A DNA stretch of 54,660 nt from SCUN01 sp046598935 (GTDB taxonomy: Bacteria > Acidobacteriota > Vicinamibacteria > Vicinamibacterales > SCN-69-37), in contig JBKJHW010000038.1 in NCBI GenBank assembly GCA_046598935.1, forward strand, positions 1-54,660, written 5' to 3'. Under the pieces are notes generated by a model. The model made no database searches and was not told the origin of the DNA. It saw nothing but the letters and a program-made list of their open reading frames with translations. Of this stretch, positions 25,669-32,628 are shown one piece after another (position 1 is the first letter of the stretch; every line of letters begins with the position of its first letter). Both the position numbers and the translations under genes were made by a program.

Positions 25669-25716
25669 CGCTGTATCGGCCTGCAACGGCCTCGCTGTAT
25701 CGGCCTGCAACGGCCT
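25669..25716. repeat. Two perfect 24-bp tandem copies upstream of nagA
   Basis: The unit begins CGCTGTATCGGCC and ends ACGGCCT, with copies at 25669-25692 and 25693-25716. It fills most of the 76-bp gap between the divergent nagA and the small gene at 25744, starting 2 bp from the nagA start, where its promoter or ribosome-binding site should be. Each unit contains GGCC-N7-GGCC (the GGCCTGCAACGGCC core). Confidence 0.8.
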
Positions 25717-25743
25717 GACGGCGGGTTAGCTTACCATCTGGGC

Positions 25744-26061
25744 ATGTCTTCACCGTCTCAGACGTTCTATGCGAGCCGCTGGACCCGGGGCAATTTCTTG
25801 TTTCCAGCTCAAGTCGAAATTTCGCCGACCAGCGTCACGTTGCGCAAGCCGAAGCTGATCGGCAAGACCGAAGAGTCAATCCATATCGCGCACATCGCCT
25901 CGATCAAGATCGTCACGCACCTGCTGTTTTCGGATGTCGAGATCGAATCGAGCGGCGGCGAAACCCCGGGGCTGGCGCACGGCCACACCAAGGGCGACGC
26001 CATCGCCATGAAAGAATTGATCGAGAAGTACCAGACGGACTATTACAAACGCCAACCGTGA
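25744..26061 (+). CDS. Small protein of unknown function, possibly PH-like
   Basis: A 105-residue protein that I cannot place with certainty. It begins with TFYASRWTRGNFLFPAQVEISPTSVTLRKPKLIGKTEESIHIAHIASIKIVTHLLFSDVEIE read in segments: a series of short beta-strands ending in an amphipathic helix (GDAIAMKELIEKYQ). The strand-strand-helix pattern with the 'GKTEESIHIAHIASI' middle is like bacterial PH-type domains, but this is only an architectural impression. It is divergent from nagA and convergent with fabI, 4 bp apart. Confidence 0.65.
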   Translation: MSSPSQTFYASRWTRGNFLFPAQVEISPTSVTLRKPKLIGKTEESIHIAHIASIKIVTHLLFSDVEIESSGGETPGLAHGHTKGDAIAMKELIEKYQTDYYKRQP

Positions 26062-26065
26062 AACT

Positions 26066-26848
26066 CTAAATACCCATCGCGTGAAAGCCGCCGTCGACGA
26101 GCAGCACTTCCGCTGTCACGGCGCGGCCGGCGGGGCCGAGCAGGAAGATCGCGGCGTCGGCGACCTCCGCGGTTTCAACTGTCCGGCGAAGCGGGGCTCG
26201 GTCGCGGTAGGTTTGCAGGATGCCTGAAAATCCGGAAATGCCAGACGCCGCAAGCGTCTTGATCGGGCCGGCAGAAATCGCGTTGACGCGGATGCCCTTC
26301 GGTCCCAGGTCAGACGCGAGGTAGCGCACCGACGCTTCGAGCGCCGCTTTCGCCACGCCCATCACGTTGTAATTCGGGAAGACGCGGTCGGCGCCGAGAT
26401 AACTCAGCGTGAGGATCGATCCGCCGCCACGCGCCTCCATCATCGGCACCGCCCGGCGGGACAACGCCACGAGCGAGAACGCGCTGATGTCGAGCGCCTT
26501 CTTGAAGCCTTCTCTCGATGTTTCGTAAAAGGGCCGCGCGAGATCTTCGCGGTCGGCAAACGCCGCGCCGTGGACGAGGAAATCGACGCCGCCGTGTGTC
26601 TCGCCGATCGCGGTGAAGACCGCGTCGATCTCGGAATCGCTGGTGACATCGAGCGGCAGGATGAGATCGGCTGCGCCGGCCGGCAGCGTGGCGGCGAGTT
26701 CGCGCACGCTTTCTTCGAGCCGTTCGCCCTGGTGCGTGAGGACGAGCGTCGCGCCCTCCGCAGCGGCGGCCTGAGCGATCGCCCACGAGATCGAACGTTT
26801 GTTGGCGACACCGACGATCAGTCCGACTTTTCCGGCAAGGACAGGCAT
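26066..26848 (-). CDS. fabI: Enoyl-ACP reductase (FabI type)
   Basis: A 260-residue NADH-dependent reductase of fatty-acid elongation. The cofactor motif GVANKRSISWAIA is at residues 13-25, in place of the SDR glycine motif, which is typical of FabI. Catalytic residues are Y150 and Y160 and K167 in LSYLGADRVFPNYNVMGVAK, closely matching E. coli Y146, Y156 and K163. The AGPIKTLAASGISGF loop, which contacts substrate and triclosan in relatives, is conserved. A single-gene unit convergent with the small gene. Confidence 0.95.
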   Translation of the reverse strand: MPVLAGKVGLIVGVANKRSISWAIAQAAAAEGATLVLTHQGERLEESVRELAATLPAGAADLILPLDVTSDSEIDAVFTAIGETHGGVDFLVHGAAFADREDLARPFYETSREGFKKALDISAFSLVALSRRAVPMMEARGGGSILTLSYLGADRVFPNYNVMGVAKAALEASVRYLASDLGPKGIRVNAISAGPIKTLAASGISGFSGILQTYRDRAPLRRTVETAEVADAAIFLLGPAGRAVTAEVLLVDGGFHAMGI

Positions 26849-26877
26849 GTCGCTCTTCTCTTTCTTCAGCTCGGCTG

Positions 26878-27357
26878 CTAGCGTGAAAAACGGCGGCCGT
26901 TCGATCGGCCGTCGCGGCTGTCTCGGTTTCGAATATTGCGCATCGTGAAATCCGGGAGCGGGCGCGGTGCGGCCGGAACAATGCCCTTCGGCAGCGCGGC
27001 GCGGATCAGCGGGCGGTGATACGTCTCTGCGGGAGGCGCTTCGGCGTCCGGCTCGCCGGCGGCTACGGTTTGAAAGTTTTCTGCGGGAGACGCCGGCTCG
27101 CAGGCGTCAACGGCCGGAGGGGGTTCCATTGGCGGCGCCGGCTTGACGAGATGGCCGTTGCCGTTTTCCAGCGGCTCGGTCGGACGCCGCAGCGGACGCT
27201 TGGCGTGCTTGTACGGATGTTCCGCTTCGCACGCGGTGCAACGGGTCAGGTGAATGTCTGCGCCCGTCATGACGACGATGGCGTGGTTGGTGATGCGTCG
27301 TTCGCGTGGACAGTAGTCATCCACAATATCGCCCAGACGCAGCGGTCGCTGCTCCAT
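26878..27357 (-). CDS. Unknown protein with CxxC-type motif and Pro-rich tail
   Basis: A 159-residue protein that I do not recognise. Residues 1-55 are compact: LRLGDIVDDYCPRERRITNHAIVVMTGADIHLTRCTACEAEHPYKHAKRP, read as a CP..R motif followed 20 residues later by CTAC, which could bind zinc with a nearby His. The remaining 100 residues are Pro/Ala/Glu-rich and end in an Arg-rich tail (RNRDSRDGRSNGRRFSR), so probably disordered and possibly nucleic-acid binding. The upstream extension to 27534 is a shadow; ATG 27357 precedes the compact part. It follows the S41 gene in the same direction with a 116-bp gap. Confidence 0.6.
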   Translation of the reverse strand: MEQRPLRLGDIVDDYCPRERRITNHAIVVMTGADIHLTRCTACEAEHPYKHAKRPLRRPTEPLENGNGHLVKPAPPMEPPPAVDACEPASPAENFQTVAAGEPDAEAPPAETYHRPLIRAALPKGIVPAAPRPLPDFTMRNIRNRDSRDGRSNGRRFSR

Positions 27358-27473
27358 CAGATCCTTACTCCGAACATGTGTGTGGGCCTGCTTCCCGACG
27401 GCCTGGCCAGCTTTTTCCCGACGCCTTGGCAGGCGGGTGCGAGTGCTGCACCGAAGTTGAGTGAGCATACCGC

Positions 27474-28760
27474 TCACCGCCTGACATTGTCCAATCGGGC
27501 CGTCTTCGCGGCCTTGCCGGCCTTGTCGATCCACGCGAGCGCGGCATTGAGCGTCGCGTCCTCGCCGCGCGCAAGCGACTCGACTGAAATCGACTGCACT
27601 TCATCCGGCACGACGCCGGCGCCCTCGAGGCTTCGCCCTTTCGACGTCACGAAGTCGCCGACGACGTACTCGAGGACATCGCCGTTCGAGAGGCGCTTCG
27701 TCGATGCCGGCAACGCCGCGCCCATCGAGGTGCGGCCGAATACGCGCACGCGGCCGAGGTCCTGCAAGCCGCCCGCAAAGCACTCCGACGCGCTCGCGGA
27801 CATTTCATCGACAAGAACGGCGACCGGTCCCGCGAAAGGTTTCACGGCGCGGCCATCCAGTGTCGAGCGGCGTGGATTGGCGATGAACTCGAGCTTCGGC
27901 ACCAGACGCGTGCGCATCGTCCCGATCAGCGCCGGCGTGTCAAGAATCTGGCCCGCAAGGCCCATGATCATGCCGGCGAGACCGCCCGGGTTTCCGCGTA
28001 AATCAAAGACGAGCCCGTCGGCCGAACGAAACTCGTCGACGGCGGCAGCGACAGGCTCGTTCACCTGCGCCATCCAGACATTGAAACTGATCACACCGGC
28101 GCGGCGCCCTGCCGGTGTTTTCTCCGCGCGCCGCCCCACTTTCACGAGCATCGGCGGCAGATTACTGAAGCGAACGCGCTCGCCGCGCTCAACAAAGCGG
28201 CGGACGTTGATCGTGGCTTGCGTGGCATTCGGCGGCGGGGTGAGCACCTCAATGGCCGCCATCGATCCGTCGTGCCCGTGCAAACGCGCGAATGCGCGGC
28301 GATAGTTCAGGAGAGGCGACGAATCAGGCATCAGAAACTGACCGTCGATGCCGATGATCAACTGGCCCATTCGCAGGCCCGCCTTCTGGGCCGCAGAATC
28401 CGGCTCGACGCGCGTGATGATCACGCGCCCCGCATACGGACGGATCTCGATGCCGACATGAGCCTCGCCGCCAAGCGCGAACTCGCTCGTCGAGCCGCCG
28501 GCCGGAAGCAGCGCGAAGTGCGAACGGCCCAGGCGGCCGAGCATGTCGTTAATGACTTTGTGTGTTTCATCGATCGACGGCGAGGCGGCCGCTTTCGGCC
28601 GAAGCTCGTCGCGCACCGCCTGCCAGTTCAGGCCGCCGAACGTGGGGTCGTAATATGCGTCGTTGATGGTCTGCCAGACTTCGTCAAAGAGCCGCGCGCC
28701 CGTCGTCTGCGCCACGGGCGCAGCCCAGACGAGCAACAACACGGCGAGGAGCGCCTTCAC
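27474..28760 (-). CDS. S41-family peptidase with PDZ domain
   Basis: A 428-residue exported serine peptidase. The signal peptide is MKALLAVLLLVWAAPVAQ, followed by an N-terminal helical domain (FDEVWQTINDAYYDPTFGGLNWQAVRDELRP), a PDZ domain around residues 90-175, and the S41 core with LVFDLRGNPGG and the nucleophile Ser in VDEMSASASECFAGGLQ. The position of the CtpA-type lysine is FGRTSMGAALP, so that Lys is absent; this end resembles the tricorn/IRBP-like branch (GETTxGGA) instead. It starts at GTG 28760, overlapping the upstream LolA-like gene by 4 bp, so the pair is coupled. Confidence 0.88.
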   Translation of the reverse strand: MKALLAVLLLVWAAPVAQTTGARLFDEVWQTINDAYYDPTFGGLNWQAVRDELRPKAAASPSIDETHKVINDMLGRLGRSHFALLPAGGSTSEFALGGEAHVGIEIRPYAGRVIITRVEPDSAAQKAGLRMGQLIIGIDGQFLMPDSSPLLNYRRAFARLHGHDGSMAAIEVLTPPPNATQATINVRRFVERGERVRFSNLPPMLVKVGRRAEKTPAGRRAGVISFNVWMAQVNEPVAAAVDEFRSADGLVFDLRGNPGGLAGMIMGLAGQILDTPALIGTMRTRLVPKLEFIANPRRSTLDGRAVKPFAGPVAVLVDEMSASASECFAGGLQDLGRVRVFGRTSMGAALPASTKRLSNGDVLEYVVGDFVTSKGRSLEGAGVVPDEVQSISVESLARGEDATLNAALAWIDKAGKAAKTARLDNVRR

Positions 28761-29524
28761 TTGATGAGCGCTTTGATTGCCGGCGGCAGTTCCCAGGCCG
28801 ATGCCGGGACGACGTCGTACTCGTAGGACGTCATGCGGATGACCTGGTCGAACCCCATCGCGTTCTGGACCATCACCGTCGGCTGCATGAACACGCCGAA
28901 TTTCTTGAACTCGCCGGCGCTGGTCGTCGTCGGCATCGAGCCCATCGGCGTTTCGGAGATCTTCTCCATGCCGATCGGGAAGAAGGTTTCGGCGTCGAGA
29001 AAGACCGTGCTTTCCGAGTTGAACTTCGTCACGACGTGCAACTTGTACGCCGGTCGATTGCCAAACTTCGTGTTCTCGAGCGTCGTCGCTTCTTTCACGA
29101 TGTCGGGACCGTTGAATGAGCTGTCGAACTGCGCTTCGCTGATTGCGTCGGCCAGCGCCTTGCCGGTCATGAGGGCAGGACCGCTCATCGGATCCATGGA
29201 CCAGCAGATCTTGCCGTCGCAGCCGTTTTCGATCGTGCCGATGCCCGGGATCGTGACGGTGAGGCGAACCTTGTCGGGCCTCGCCTGGATGATCTCGACG
29301 GTGCCGGTGAGGTTCTGGGCGGCCATCTCGAAGGTGCCGCGCGCGCGAACGGACTTGACCGCTTTGTACGCCTCGAGCCCGCCCATAGCAGCGGCGGATT
29401 TTGCCAGCAACTCGCTCGCCTTGGGCAGCGCTTCCTTCGCCACGCCCTGGGCCAGCATCGCGTGGCTGGACGCCACCACCAAGGTCAACGCCATCAACAC
29501 AGCCGACTTCAAACTCTTTGTCAT
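28757..29524 (-). CDS. LolA/DUF4292-like exported lipid- or hydrophobe-binding protein
   Basis: A 255-residue secreted protein with signal peptide MTKSLKSAVLMALTLVVASSHAMLAQ. The mature part opens with ASELLAKSAAAMGGLEAYKAVKSVRARGTFE and continues as long beta-strands (GTVEIIQARPDKVRLTVTIPGIGTIENGCDG), the pattern of the outer-membrane lipoprotein-sorting fold (half-barrel). YKLHVVTKFNSESTVFLDAETFFPIGMEK is also typical. It lacks other domains. The 4-bp overlap with the S41 peptidase gene suggests that the two act together, perhaps at the outer membrane. Confidence 0.75.
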   Translation of the reverse strand: MTKSLKSAVLMALTLVVASSHAMLAQGVAKEALPKASELLAKSAAAMGGLEAYKAVKSVRARGTFEMAAQNLTGTVEIIQARPDKVRLTVTIPGIGTIENGCDGKICWSMDPMSGPALMTGKALADAISEAQFDSSFNGPDIVKEATTLENTKFGNRPAYKLHVVTKFNSESTVFLDAETFFPIGMEKISETPMGSMPTTTSAGEFKKFGVFMQPTVMVQNAMGFDQVIRMTSYEYDVVPASAWELPPAIKALIK

Positions 29525-29560
29525 CGTTTGCTCCTGTCACTCCGATAATACTGGCTGTCC

Positions 29561-29779
29561 ATGCTCAAAGGTTCCCGACCGGCGATTGTCAAACGTATCC
29601 AACCGATTTCGATTCACGGCCAGGTGTCCCTGGACGTCTTTTGGACTGATCCTGACGATGCCGAGGGAGAGATCCGGCATGCGCGGGTCGGCGACGAGAT
29701 GGTGCCGAGAGATATGGCGCCCGGAGATCGCGTCGAGCTCCACTACATGCTGGGCGCGGTCACGAAAATCACGAAGTGA
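29561..29779 (+). CDS. Small unknown protein
   Basis: A 72-residue protein, MLKGSRPAIVKRIQPISIHG at the start, with short alternating strands and a VGDEMVPRDMAPGDRVELHYMLGAVTKI end that looks like a small beta-barrel. It lies alone on the plus strand, 36 bp from the divergent LolA-like start, and overlaps the convergent MFS gene by 11 bp. Codon use looks like its neighbours. No family recognised. Confidence 0.55.
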   Translation: MLKGSRPAIVKRIQPISIHGQVSLDVFWTDPDDAEGEIRHARVGDEMVPRDMAPGDRVELHYMLGAVTKITK

Positions 29780-31031
29780 TCGTCCGGCCCCGGGTTTCGG
29801 GGATGAAGGCCCAGCACATGGCGGCCAGAAGGTACGCCATCGCCGCGATACTGATGGCGGCCGGGAACCCGTGGGTTTTCGCGAATCCGCCGACGAGCCA
29901 CGGCGCCGCGGCGCTGGCGATGCGGCCGAGATTGTAAGTAAAGCCCTGCGCCGTCGCCCTGACGGATGTCGGGTACAGCTCGGCCGTCACAGCGCCGAAG
30001 CCGCTGAAAAATCCCGTGGCGAAAAATGACGTGATCGGGCCGAGCAGGATCAACAACCATCCGTTCGTTGTCGATGTGTAGGCCCACACGCACAGGGACG
30101 CAAGCACGAGGTAGGTGACATACGCGCGCTTGCGGCCGGTCGCGTCGCTGATGAATCCAAACGTCACGTAGCCGAACCACATGCCGATCTGATTGATGAA
30201 GACAAGCCCGTTCATCGCGCCGGAGGTGAAGCCGGCGCCGCCGGACGACACTGGAAGTGAAAGGTACGCCGGAATCCACGAATTGAATCCCCACCAGGCG
30301 AAGAGGCAGAACGCGTTCATCAACGTCAGGAAGACCGTGATCCGCAGCATGGGTCCGGCCAGGGCTGCGCGAATCGCGCCGCGCTTCGGAGATTCGGTGC
30401 GCGTGCGCGTCCAGATCGCGGGCTCTTCGACACTCTTGCGGACCCATAGCGTGAAAAACGCGGGCAGTACACCGACGAAGAAGACCACGCGCCAGTCGAA
30501 ACCGAGCACCGTCTGAACGAGGTACACGACCGCGGCGGCAAGCGCGTAGCCGATCGCCCACGAGCTTTGCATGAAGCCGAGCGCGCGGCCGCGCACGCGA
30601 TCCGGCCAGGTTTCGGAGACGAGGGCGGCCCCGCTCGCCCACTCGCCGCCCATGCCAAAGCCCAGAAAGATCCTGAACACGGCCAGTTGAACGGCCGACT
30701 GCGCGAATCCGCATGCGGCCGTGAAGATCGAATACAGGAGCACGCTGAACATCAGCGCGCGCGTGCGGCCCATCTTGTCGGCGATGACGCCGAAGAAAAT
30801 CCCGCCGGCCGCCGCCGCGATGAGCGTGACCGAGCCAATCCATCCGGCGGTGGTCGAATCCAATCGAAGGTCGCGGATGATCGACGTCACGACGAGCGCG
30901 TAGAGCATGACGTCGAAGGCGTCGAGCATCCAGCCGAGTGACGCGGCGATCAGCGCTTTTTTCGCAACCGCGTCGCCCTCGTGCCACCAGCCGAACAGAC
31001 CCGACGAGCCGAAGAGCCCTTTACGTTCCAT
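29769..31031 (-). CDS. MFS transporter (organic-acid/sugar type)
   Basis: A 420-residue inner-membrane protein with about twelve hydrophobic segments. SLGWMLDAFDVMLYALV is the Asp-rich first-helix motif of the aromatic-acid/sialic-acid branch, GVIADKMGRTRAL is the loop 2-3 motif, RIFLGFGMGGEWASGAALVSE follows, and the C-terminal PETRGR is shared with sugar porters. Its start overlaps the hyuB stop by 11 bp, so it is the third gene of the hyuA-hyuB operon. The context suggests uptake of a cyclic amide such as a hydantoin or 5-oxoproline, but this is inference. Confidence 0.88.
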   Translation of the reverse strand: MERKGLFGSSGLFGWWHEGDAVAKKALIAASLGWMLDAFDVMLYALVVTSIIRDLRLDSTTAGWIGSVTLIAAAAGGIFFGVIADKMGRTRALMFSVLLYSIFTAACGFAQSAVQLAVFRIFLGFGMGGEWASGAALVSETWPDRVRGRALGFMQSSWAIGYALAAAVVYLVQTVLGFDWRVVFFVGVLPAFFTLWVRKSVEEPAIWTRTRTESPKRGAIRAALAGPMLRITVFLTLMNAFCLFAWWGFNSWIPAYLSLPVSSGGAGFTSGAMNGLVFINQIGMWFGYVTFGFISDATGRKRAYVTYLVLASLCVWAYTSTTNGWLLILLGPITSFFATGFFSGFGAVTAELYPTSVRATAQGFTYNLGRIASAAAPWLVGGFAKTHGFPAAISIAAMAYLLAAMCWAFIPETRGRTITS

Positions 31032-32628
31032 ATCCGCCTCCGCCTGGGGTTTCGATCTTCAAACGGTCGCCCTTGCGCAACGTCATCTGTACCTTGCCGG
31101 GCAATTTCTGTTCGTGCCCGTCGCGAATGAGCGTGTTGCGTCCCGGCGAACCGGAAGCGCCGCCTTGAGCGCCGTAGGGTCCGCGTTCGCGCCGGTCCGA
31201 CAACAACGTGACCGAAGTCTCGGTCAACATCTCATACTCACGCACGACGCCGTCGCCGCCGCGAGCCGCGCCCGCGCCGCCGCTGCCTTTGCGCAACGCG
31301 TACTGCGTGATCCGAACCGGCAGGTAATGCTCGATCGCTTCAACCGGGGTGTTGCGCGTATTGCTCATGTGCGTGTGGACGCCGCTCAGCCCGTCCATCC
31401 CCTTCCGTCCGCCCATCCCGCCCGCCATGGTCTCGTAATACGCAAAACGCGAAGGGGACGTACCCCGCCCGGAGGGGGACGTACCCCGGGGAGAGAGGGA
31501 CGTACCCCCGAGCGTGATGTTGTTCATCGTGCCCTGGCTGGCGGCGGGCATCCGGTCGGGCAGCGCTTTTCCCAAAGCGCCGAAAACGACGTCCGTGATG
31601 CGTTGCGATGTTTCGACGTTGCCGCCGGCGACGGCGGCGGGCCGCTCGGCGTTCACGATCGTGCCGGACGGTGCGATGACTGTGAGCGGGCGCGAGACGC
31701 CCGCGTTGTAGAGCACATCTTCATCGACAAGACAGCGAATCGCGTAGAGACACGCCGACAGCGTGATCGCGAAGTTCGCGTTCACGCTGCCTTCGACCTG
31801 CGGGCCGGATCCGGTGAAATCGACGGTCGCGTGCGCGCCCTGTTTTCCGCGGCCCGGCGTGATCGTCAGCTTCGCGCGGATCGGCACGGGCGCGTCGCTG
31901 AAGCCGTCGTTGTCGAGCGCATCCTCGAACTCGTAGACGCCCGCGGGGACCTTGCCGATCGCCGCGCGAACGACGCGCTCCGTGTAATCCTGCAGCGCCT
32001 TTGCAAACCCGATCGCACGGCCGCGGCCGTACTTCCTGACGACATCGAGAAGCCGGCGCTCAGCCACACGATTCGCGGCGATCTGCGCGGAGAGATCGCC
32101 TTCGCGCTCGTCGGGCGTCCGCACGTTGGCGAGAATCAGGTTCCAGACGTCTTTGACGATCGCGCCGCCCTTCACGAGCAGGATCGGCGGAATGATGAGG
32201 CCTTCCTGATAGATCTCGCGTGCGACGGGCATCGACCCGGGGCTCATGCCGCCCACATCCGAATGATGCGCGCGATTGGCCACGTAAAACGTCGGCGCCT
32301 TCTCTTTGCCGACGAAGACCGCCGAGACCAGCGTGATGTCCGGCAGATGCGTGCCGCCTTGAAACGGATCGTTGAGCACGACGATGTCGCCGCGCTGCAT
32401 TGGGACGGAATCGATGGCCGCGCGAACTGACAGCGGCATCGCGCCGAGATGCACCGGCATGTGATCGCCCTGTGCGATCGTCTCGCCATCGGCGTCGTAG
32501 ACGGCGCACGAGTAGTCGAGCCGTTCCTTGATGTTCGGTGAAAACCCCGTGCGGCACAGCGTGACGCCCATCTCCTCGGCAATCGCGAGGTAGATGTTCT
32601 TGAAGACCTCGAAATCTATCGCGTGCAT
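31021..32628 (-). CDS. Hydantoinase/oxoprolinase subunit B
   Basis: A 535-residue partner of HyuA in ATP-dependent opening of 5-membered cyclic amides (N-methylhydantoinase B / 5-oxoprolinase beta family). The start MHAIDFEVFKNIYLAIAEEMG, then LDYSCAVYDADG, HLGAMPLSVRAAI, RGDIVVLNDPFQGGTHLPDITLVSAVF and RAHHSDVGGMSPGSMP are family blocks, and GGGGYG is the usual end. Residues about 374-394 are a 7-residue peptide repeated three times (RGTSPSG type) encoded by a 21-bp repeat. ATG 32628 overlaps hyuA by 13 bp; the frame further upstream is a shadow. Confidence 0.9.
   Translation of the reverse strand: MHAIDFEVFKNIYLAIAEEMGVTLCRTGFSPNIKERLDYSCAVYDADGETIAQGDHMPVHLGAMPLSVRAAIDSVPMQRGDIVVLNDPFQGGTHLPDITLVSAVFVGKEKAPTFYVANRAHHSDVGGMSPGSMPVAREIYQEGLIIPPILLVKGGAIVKDVWNLILANVRTPDEREGDLSAQIAANRVAERRLLDVVRKYGRGRAIGFAKALQDYTERVVRAAIGKVPAGVYEFEDALDNDGFSDAPVPIRAKLTITPGRGKQGAHATVDFTGSGPQVEGSVNANFAITLSACLYAIRCLVDEDVLYNAGVSRPLTVIAPSGTIVNAERPAAVAGGNVETSQRITDVVFGALGKALPDRMPAASQGTMNNITLGGTSLSPRGTSPSGRGTSPSRFAYYETMAGGMGGRKGMDGLSGVHTHMSNTRNTPVEAIEHYLPVRITQYALRKGSGGAGAARGGDGVVREYEMLTETSVTLLSDRRERGPYGAQGGASGSPGRNTLIRDGHEQKLPGKVQMTLRKGDRLKIETPGGGGYGT
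31454..31508. repeat. Three 21-bp tandem copies inside hyuB
   Basis: GGGGACGTACCCC occurs at 31454-31466 and 31475-31487, with a third copy (GGGACGTACCCC) at about 31497-31508. Each core is a palindrome (GGGGACGTACCCC is nearly its own complement) and the period of 21 bp equals seven codons, so the repeat keeps the frame. Confidence 0.85.

Noticed and set aside
27474..28760. S41 peptidase seems to lack the catalytic lysine of CtpA
   Set aside because: The end motif FGRTSMGAALP fits the tricorn/IRBP-like branch, where the CtpA-type lysine is normally absent, so it is probably not a dead enzyme.
31454..31508. CRISPR-like array
   Set aside because: The unit is 21 bp without unique spacers, lies inside hyuB and is translated. 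No cas genes are present.
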